A stretch of DNA of 27,596 nucleotides from an uncultured Oscillospiraceae bacterium (GTDB lineage: Bacteria; Bacillota; Clostridia; Oscillospirales; Oscillospiraceae): contig CAJUQD010000034.1 of the NCBI GenBank assembly GCA_910588105.1, positions 1 through 27,596 of the forward strand, in the 5' to 3' direction. How positions within the stretch are numbered: the first letter of the stretch is position 1; the number at the start of each line of letters is the position of its first letter. Under the pieces are notes generated by a model that worked only from the letters and a program-made list of their open reading frames with translations, searched no databases and was not told where the DNA came from. The position numbers were made by a program, and so were the translations under genes. Positions 22,112-27,596 of this stretch are shown here, piece after piece.

Positions 22112-22375
22112 ATGTCACAGCCCATCCCGATGGAAGAATACCAGCGCCTCAAGAACGTTGACATCCGCACCGTAGACCCGGACACAGTGCCGGATATCCG
22201 GGCAGTTCGCATTGACCCGTCACTCCCGCCCGCCGAGCGCATCCGGGATGTGGCGCGGCAAATGAATGGGAATCCTTTCGTCTACCGCTGCGGCGGGCTG
22301 CTGGTCAAGACCTCGTTCGATGGCACCCGGCCCCTCCAGGCGGTGCTGGAGGACTGCCTGGAGCATTCTATCTGA
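22112..22375 (+). CDS. Small DUF6870-like protein
   Basis: 87 residues, with AAAGGAGG eight bases upstream. Soluble, with IPMEEYQRLKNVDIRTVD at the start, a central PAERIRDVARQM helix and GNPFVYRCGGLLVKTSF near the end. I recall this short family (DUF6870) just before serine recombinase genes in Clostridia elements; the family name is from memory. The conserved position suggests a role with the recombinases, perhaps a directionality or control factor, which is inference. Confidence 0.65.
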   Translation: MSQPIPMEEYQRLKNVDIRTVDPDTVPDIRAVRIDPSLPPAERIRDVARQMNGNPFVYRCGGLLVKTSFDGTRPLQAVLEDCLEHSI

Positions 22376-22396
22376 CAGCGGCGGAAAAAATATCGC

Positions 22397-22425
22397 TTTA
22401 CATATGAGGACGAAGCTGATATACT
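22397..22425 (+). promoter_or_regulatory. Promoter of the recombinase operon
   Basis: TTTACA (22397-22402), 17 bp, TATACT (22420-22425): near-consensus sigma-A elements about 90 bp before the first recombinase gene. Confidence 0.65.
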
Positions 22426-22467
22426 GAACGTGGATCAAATCAGAACAGGCAGTTCCATGAGCATTTT

Positions 22468-22502
22468 CTGACGAAGTATCTGCGTTCGCAGAGGAAAGTC
22501 AG
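22468..22502 (+). other. Leader hairpin reaching the ribosome binding site
   Basis: CTGAC (22468-22472) pairs with GTCAG (22498-22502) and inside it CTGCG (22480-22484) with CGCAG (22487-22491). The outer stem covers the first bases of the AGGAGG (22501-22506) of the first recombinase gene and could limit its translation. Confidence 0.45.
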
Positions 22503-22513
22503 GAGGTTTTCTC

Positions 22514-24136
22514 ATGGAATTTTTTTATTGCTACGGATATGGCCGGCTGTCTCGGGAGGACGGCGGCAAAGTGGAGAGTGACAGCATCAAAAACCAGCGC
22601 GACCTCATCCACGATTATGTGGCCCGCCACCCGGAATTCAAACTGGTGATGGAGGGCTATGACGACGGCTACACCGGAACAAATTTTGACCGCCCCCATT
22701 TTCAGGAGATGATGGCCGCCATCGAGGCAGGCAAGGTCAACTGCGTGATCGTCAAAGACCTTTCGCGATTTGGCCGTAACCACATCGACGGCGGCAGGTA
22801 TATCGCAAAGCTGTTTCCCTCCCTGGGGGTGCGCTTCATCGCGATCAATGACGGCTATGACACCGCCCATCTGGACAGCGCCAGCAGTTTTATCATGCCG
22901 GTGAAGAACCTGTTCAATGATTCGTTTTGCCGAGACACCTCAGAAAAGATCCGCAGCCATTTGGACGTAAAGCGGCGTAACGGAGATTTTATCGGTTCTT
23001 TTGCCCCCTTTGGCTACGCCAAGGACCCGGACAACAAAAACCGGCTGGTCATTGACCCGGACGCCGCCCAAGTGGTGCGGGAGATTTTTGCCCAGCGGAT
23101 CGCGGGGCAAAGCTGTAAGGCCATCGCGGACGGGCTCAATTCCACGGGGGTGCTTTCGCCCATGGAGTACAAGCGGGCCCAGGGGATGAATTATAAATCC
23201 GGCTACCGTGTTCACAGCAAGGCACAGTGGTCCGCCGTCAGTGTGCGCCGCATTTTGCAGAACGAAGTTTATCTGGGCGTGTTGGAGCAAGGCAAGCGCA
23301 CCACGCCCAATTACAAGGTGAAGGCCGTGGTGGAGCGTCCCCGGGAGGAATGGATGCGAGTGGAAAACTCCCATGAAGCCATTATCAGCAGGGAAGAATT
23401 TGAGCTGGCTGCCCGACTGATGGGTAAGGACACCCGCATGGCGCCCAGCGCCAAGGCGGTCTATCCCCTGGCGGGGCTGGTCTGCTGCGGGGACTGCATG
23501 GGGGGCATGGTTCGCAAAACCAACACCTATGACAGAAAGACCTACGCCTACTATATCTGTGCCTCCCATCGTGGGAATAAATCCGTTTGCTCTCCTCACA
23601 GCATCAGCGAGCGCAAGCTGGAAGCGGCTGTGTTGGAGGGGATCAATTTTCAGATCCAGACGGTGGTAGAACTGGGTCATGCGCTGGAGGCCGTCAGCCG
23701 TCGCCCCATGCGGCAGGTTAAAGCGGGCCGGATGGAGCGACGCCTGGATGCCCTCCGCAGCGAATTGGCAAAAAAGGAAGCCATACGGGATTCCCTCTAC
23801 CGGCGCTATGCCGCCGGGGAGATTTCCAGGGAGGATTTTTACGACTTCAAGCGCATTTTTACCCAGGATTGCGAGGAAGCAGAACGGGCCGTGGAAGCCC
23901 AGCAGCGCCAAATGGACGAACTGCTGGCCAACACCGCCCCAGACAGCCCGTGGATTGAGTACTTCCGGCGGTTCGGGCATTTGGATGAATTGAACCGGGA
24001 CGTTGCGGCACGCCTGCTGGATCGTGTGCTGGTGTATGAAGGCGGCCGGGTCGAGATCATCTTCCAATACCAGGAGCAGTTTGAGCAGGCCATAGCCGTG
24101 GTTCAGAAAGCACTGAAACTGAAGGAGGCGGTATAA
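22514..24136 (+). CDS. Large serine recombinase 1
   Basis: 540 residues, with AGGAGG seven bases before ATG. The N-terminal resolvase domain has the catalytic serine S13 (YGYGRLS) and the KDLSRFGRN arginine motif. The recombinase domain follows (about 165-290), then a zinc ribbon with CCGDC and later Cys (about 320-360) and a coiled-coil (about 400-475), the complete layout of integrase-type large serine recombinases. They catalyse site-specific strand exchange for element integration and excision. First of three in one operon; the second starts three bases after its stop. Confidence 0.9.
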   Translation: MEFFYCYGYGRLSREDGGKVESDSIKNQRDLIHDYVARHPEFKLVMEGYDDGYTGTNFDRPHFQEMMAAIEAGKVNCVIVKDLSRFGRNHIDGGRYIAKLFPSLGVRFIAINDGYDTAHLDSASSFIMPVKNLFNDSFCRDTSEKIRSHLDVKRRNGDFIGSFAPFGYAKDPDNKNRLVIDPDAAQVVREIFAQRIAGQSCKAIADGLNSTGVLSPMEYKRAQGMNYKSGYRVHSKAQWSAVSVRRILQNEVYLGVLEQGKRTTPNYKVKAVVERPREEWMRVENSHEAIISREEFELAARLMGKDTRMAPSAKAVYPLAGLVCCGDCMGGMVRKTNTYDRKTYAYYICASHRGNKSVCSPHSISERKLEAAVLEGINFQIQTVVELGHALEAVSRRPMRQVKAGRMERRLDALRSELAKKEAIRDSLYRRYAAGEISREDFYDFKRIFTQDCEEAERAVEAQQRQMDELLANTAPDSPWIEYFRRFGHLDELNRDVAARLLDRVLVYEGGRVEIIFQYQEQFEQAIAVVQKALKLKEAV

Positions 24137-24138
24137 TT

Positions 24139-25869
24139 ATGCCGCGCAAGAGCAGAAAAGAGACCATCCGGGCTATCAATGCCGGCCAGGTTCCCCAAAT
24201 TCCGGCGCAGCAGTCCGCATTTCACGCCGTGGAGCAGATTTATCAGACAGTGGGATACGCCCGGCTCTCCGTGGCGGAGACCAGGGATCGCAAAGACGGA
24301 GAGGCGCTGCAAAATCAAAAGGCCCTTTTGCGGGACTACATTCAGAAAAAAACGGATCTGCGGCTGGTGGACATCTGTGAGGATAACGGTCAAACCGGCA
24401 CTAACTTCCAGCGGGCGGGCTTTGAGCGGATGATGGAGCTGATCCGCTCCGGCAAGGCCAACTGCATTGTGGTCAAGGATCTGTCCCGGTTCGGCCGGGA
24501 TCACATCGAGGCGGGCAATTTCCTGGAAAACGTGTTCCCCTATATCGGCGTGCGTTTTATCTCCATCGGGGACGGCTATGACAGCGCCGACGCCACCACA
24601 ACGGACTGTCTGATGGTGGCGCTGAAGAACTTGGGGAATCAGATCTATTCCATGGACATCTCCCGGAAATCCGGCTCGGTGCTCCGGGAGAAAATCCGGC
24701 GGGGTGAGTTCATCGGGGCCTATGCAGCCTACGGCTACATCAAAGACCCGGATGACCGCCACCACATCGTCATCGACCCGGAGGCCGCAGGGGTGGTGCG
24801 GGAAATCTTCCGCAGGAAGCTGGAAGGGGCCAGTAATGTGGCCATCGTCCGCTGGCTCAACGAGGCAAATATCCCCTCCCCCTGCTGCTACCGGCATCAA
24901 AAGGGCATCTTGGTGGACAAGCGTTTTGCACAGCTCAAGCCGTGGACAGCAACAACCGTAAAAAAGATTTTGAGCTGTCAGACCTACATCGGGGATATGG
25001 TGCAGGGGCGCCGCAGGTCGGAGTTCTACGCCGGGAAGGCGGATCGCGCACTGCCCCGGGAGGACTGGTGCGTGGTGGAGGGCACCCATGAGCCTATCGT
25101 CAGCCGTGAGGATTTTGCGGCGGTGCAGGCCATTCTGGGAGAGGCCCAGAGCCAGTACCGATCTCGCCTGGGCAAATATGACCACCTGGGGAAAAGTGAA
25201 AATATCCTGAAAGGGCTGGTGTTCTGCGGCGACTGCGGGAAGCCCATGGTGCGTTATAAGCAGGTGTCCCACGGGAAATCTGTGACCTATCACTATATGT
25301 GCCCCAACTATGCGGCCCTGCTGGATCGGAGCGGGTGCAGCTATAAGTTTCTACACGAAGATGTCCTGATGGACGCCCTCACAGAAATGATCTCGGCAGA
25401 AATCCGGCAGACGGTAGATGCGGCCAAGCTGGTCCAACGGCTTTCCATGGCAAACCGGGTGCAGGCGGAGAACCTGTCGCTGGAATTGAAGCGTCTGAAC
25501 AGTGAATTGGCCCGGGCGGAGACCGCAAAGAAAAGGGCCATGGAGGACTATCTCTGCGGCCTGTTCTCCCGTGAGGACTACGAACGGCTGAAAAATGCCT
25601 GCGTTGGGGAGACGGAACGCCTGAAGGGACGGATGTCTGCCCTGCAAACGGACTACACAACACAGACTGAAACGCTGACCCAGAACAATCCCTGGCTGCG
25701 AGCCTTTGGTGGGATAGATCTCAGCGGCGGCTTGACCGGCCCGCTGGCCCATAGCCTGATTCAGCGCGTCACGGTCTATGAAAATGACCGGATCAACGTG
25801 ACGCTCCGCTACCACGATGAAAAAGAGCGGTTGCTTACAGCGGAGGTTACCGGGGAGGTAGTAGCATGA
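24139..25869 (+). CDS. Large serine recombinase 2
   Basis: 576 residues, with AGGAGG ten bases before ATG. It has an N-terminal extension of about 35 residues before the catalytic domain; the catalytic serine is S44 (VGYARLS) and the arginine motif KDLSRFGRD is intact. The zinc ribbon (VFCGDCGKPM and two later Cys) and the coiled-coil (about 430-500) are present. It differs enough from its neighbours to be a distinct subfamily rather than a recent duplicate. The ATGA at its end overlaps the third gene, so all three are translated together. Confidence 0.9.
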   Translation: MPRKSRKETIRAINAGQVPQIPAQQSAFHAVEQIYQTVGYARLSVAETRDRKDGEALQNQKALLRDYIQKKTDLRLVDICEDNGQTGTNFQRAGFERMMELIRSGKANCIVVKDLSRFGRDHIEAGNFLENVFPYIGVRFISIGDGYDSADATTTDCLMVALKNLGNQIYSMDISRKSGSVLREKIRRGEFIGAYAAYGYIKDPDDRHHIVIDPEAAGVVREIFRRKLEGASNVAIVRWLNEANIPSPCCYRHQKGILVDKRFAQLKPWTATTVKKILSCQTYIGDMVQGRRRSEFYAGKADRALPREDWCVVEGTHEPIVSREDFAAVQAILGEAQSQYRSRLGKYDHLGKSENILKGLVFCGDCGKPMVRYKQVSHGKSVTYHYMCPNYAALLDRSGCSYKFLHEDVLMDALTEMISAEIRQTVDAAKLVQRLSMANRVQAENLSLELKRLNSELARAETAKKRAMEDYLCGLFSREDYERLKNACVGETERLKGRMSALQTDYTTQTETLTQNNPWLRAFGGIDLSGGLTGPLAHSLIQRVTVYENDRINVTLRYHDEKERLLTAEVTGEVVA

Positions 25870-27461
25870 CCGTGGCAAAGTACATCAGGCTGTCCTCCAC
25901 GGATGAGGGCGCCCGCTACGGCGAAAAGCTGGAGAGCGACAGCGTTACCCATCAGCGGATGCTGCTGGATCGGTATATTTCCGAGCGTCCCGAGTTTGAA
26001 GGCTCCACTATTCTGGAATTTCTGGACGATGGACGAAGCGGGACAAACTTTGATCGCCCGGGTGTCCAAGCCCTGCTGAGCGCCGCAAAGCGCAGGCAAC
26101 TCAACTGCATCATCGTGAAGGACTTTACCCGATTTGGCCGCAATTCCCTGGAGGTGGACAACTACCTGGAACAGGTTTTCCCGTTTCTGGGCATCCAGTT
26201 TATCTCAGTCAATGACGGCTATGACAGCAACAACTATCCCCATGGCTGCGCCGGGGATCTGGGCAACGGTATCCGTACGCTGATGGGCGAGATGTACAGC
26301 CTAGACCTTTCCCAAAAATCCAAGGCCGCAAAGCGGCAATATGCCCAGCGGGGGCAGATTATCAGCCCGTATCCCATCTACGGCTATATTAGGTCTTCGG
26401 AGGATAAGCGGGCTTGGGTTCCAGACCCAGATGCGGCTCCGGTGGTGCGGCAGATTTTTGATCAATTTCTGGACGGTACGACCATGGCGGAGATTGCCAA
26501 AGGGCTGAACACACAAGGGCTGCCGACCCCGTCTCAGCTTAAACGGGCGCATGGCTCCAAACGTCAGCTCTGGAACTCCGAACGGATGCAGAATGAATGG
26601 GGCCGGAGTACCGTGAATCGAATCCTCCAAGATGAACGGTACACAGGCAAGCTGATTGCCCTGAAGCAAACCCGGATGGAGGTTGGCAATTACAAATCCA
26701 TGAAACCTACACCGAAAGAGAATTGGGTTGTGGTTCCAGACGCTTTTGAGGCGCTGATATCCCAGCAGGTTTTCGATCAGGCCAAGGAACGACTGCAAAA
26801 ATTTTCACGGCCCCGCACTGTGCCAGCGCCGAAGGCCGACAGGCTTTTTGTGCGCAAGCTGAAATGCGCTGGTTGCGGTCTTGCCCTAGACCGCCGCAAA
26901 CTGGCCGGGGAATGGCATTACGTTTGTGGCAAACTCGCATGGGATGAAACTGAGCATTGCCAGAACATCCGGCTTTCCGAAAATGAATTGACTCAGGCAG
27001 TATTAGAGTCCATTCATTTGCAGGCAAAGTTGGCCAAGGATGTGGAGCGTCAGCTTGACCGGCAGGAAGCTGGACGCCGCAGAGAGCAGAATGCGGCACA
27101 GAAGCGCCTGAGCGGTGCACAGATGAAACTGGAGCGGCTGGCGGGGGAGAAAAAAGAAGTCTACCTACAATATGACCGGGGTGAGCTGACTTGGGCGGAA
27201 TTTGACGCCCAGTGTAAGGCGCTCGGCAGGAAAATTGACAACTGCCGGAAAGAGCTTTCGGATTCCGCTAGAAGCGATGATCCTGCGTGGGCTGCGTATA
27301 TGCTGTGTCACCGTGGACCAATCAGTGATTTGAAAGAACTAGAGCAAATTAAAACGCTGGATCGTGAAACCGTTGACCGACTGGTTCACAGTGTTAAGGT
27401 GTACGTTGGAAATCGAATTGAGATTATTTGGAACTTTAGCGCGGACGGTCTTTTGAGCTAG
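25866..27461 (+). CDS. Large serine recombinase 3
   Basis: 531 residues, start overlapping the previous stop (ATGA), with GGGGAGG seven bases upstream. Catalytic serine S10 (KYIRLSS), arginine motif KDFTRFGRN, recombinase domain, zinc ribbon (KCAGCGLALD, VCG, HCQN) and coiled-coil (about 380-460). Complete, with no sign of decay. Its place beside the probable right end of the element fits a gene next to an attachment site. Whether all three act together on one site or on different sites cannot be told from sequence. Confidence 0.9.
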   Translation: MTVAKYIRLSSTDEGARYGEKLESDSVTHQRMLLDRYISERPEFEGSTILEFLDDGRSGTNFDRPGVQALLSAAKRRQLNCIIVKDFTRFGRNSLEVDNYLEQVFPFLGIQFISVNDGYDSNNYPHGCAGDLGNGIRTLMGEMYSLDLSQKSKAAKRQYAQRGQIISPYPIYGYIRSSEDKRAWVPDPDAAPVVRQIFDQFLDGTTMAEIAKGLNTQGLPTPSQLKRAHGSKRQLWNSERMQNEWGRSTVNRILQDERYTGKLIALKQTRMEVGNYKSMKPTPKENWVVVPDAFEALISQQVFDQAKERLQKFSRPRTVPAPKADRLFVRKLKCAGCGLALDRRKLAGEWHYVCGKLAWDETEHCQNIRLSENELTQAVLESIHLQAKLAKDVERQLDRQEAGRRREQNAAQKRLSGAQMKLERLAGEKKEVYLQYDRGELTWAEFDAQCKALGRKIDNCRKELSDSARSDDPAWAAYMLCHRGPISDLKELEQIKTLDRETVDRLVHSVKVYVGNRIEIIWNFSADGLLS

Positions 27462-27469
27462 CAGTGGCA

Positions 27470-27502
27470 GGCCGCGATGGTGTTGAACACTGTCGCGGCC
27501 TT
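27470..27502 (+). terminator. Probable terminator of the recombinase operon
   Basis: GGCCGCGA (27470-27477) pairs perfectly with TCGCGGCC (27493-27500); inside, GTGT pairs with ACAC. It is followed by TTGTTG, a weak T-run. It begins eight bases after the last stop. Confidence 0.55.
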
Positions 27503-27596
27503 GTTGAGCACGGCCTGTCTGAATGGCTTTAGGCGTCTTCGTGCAGCTAAAAAAAGTCGAAATATTTTTTGGTTTTTACTTGACACTTTCTGATGA

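Noticed and set aside
22514..27461. Recombinases as IS607-type or IS transposases
   Set aside because: Each has the full large serine recombinase layout with zinc ribbon and coiled-coil; no TnpB or IS ends are seen.
1..27596. CRISPR array or tRNA/rRNA genes
   Set aside because: No regularly spaced identical repeats with unique spacers and no cloverleaf or rRNA-like sequence were found by reading.
27503..27596. Attachment site at the right end
   Set aside because: The short GCACG/CGTGC arms and a TTGACA near the edge are visible, but without the other element end or an empty site no core sequence can be defined.

Overview
The window looks like the right-hand part of an integrative mobile element in a GC-rich gut Clostridia genome (Oscillospiraceae-like: high GC, strong AGGAGG ribosome binding sites, gene families common in Firmicutes mobile elements). 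All genes except one cut at the left edge run left to right. The taxonomic guess is inference from composition and gene content.

Region 1 (1-360) is a divergent control region. A leftward sigma-A type promoter serves a gene cut by the edge, probably a Y-family DNA polymerase. A rightward promoter is followed by a roughly 150-nt leader that ends in a near-perfect terminator hairpin before the first long operon.

Region 2 (361-13775) is one packed GC-rich operon-like block. It holds a bacterial ubiquitin-like pathway of the PRTRC type: a ubiquitin-like/JAMM fusion protein, an E1-like ThiF adenylyltransferase and, further down, an E2-like PRTRC-B protein. These are interleaved with a DNA-maintenance kit: a DnaN-like sliding clamp, a DUF6094-type adenine methyltransferase, a Rad52-family annealing protein, an SbcC/Rad50-like ATPase with a CPTC hook and a CHC2/Toprim primase. 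Several unrecognised small proteins fill the rest.

Region 3 (13776-14563) is about 790 bp of AT-rich non-coding DNA with several strong inverted repeats. Region 4 (14564-20320) is an AT-rich cargo block of clearly different base composition: a three-gene ABC efflux/immunity transporter, a 39-residue Cys-rich peptide, a radical SAM/SPASM peptide maturase and an ABC exporter without a peptidase domain. Together these look like an uncharacterised thioether-type RiPP (sactipeptide/ranthipeptide-like) locus.

Region 5 (20395-22375) is regulatory: a winged-helix response regulator with a degraded receiver, an 18-codon leader-like ORF, a sigma-70 region 4-like protein, regularly spaced direct repeats, a promoter running straight into tandem terminators, and a small DUF6870-like protein. 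Region 6 (22397-27461) is an operon of three different large serine recombinases, the probable integration/excision machinery. The last 135 bp hold a hairpin and no gene.

Working picture: the recombinases move the element, the clamp/primase/annealing/SMC-like set maintains or repairs it, the ubiquitin-like cassette modifies an unknown target, and the AT-rich block is a swapped-in peptide-producing cargo.
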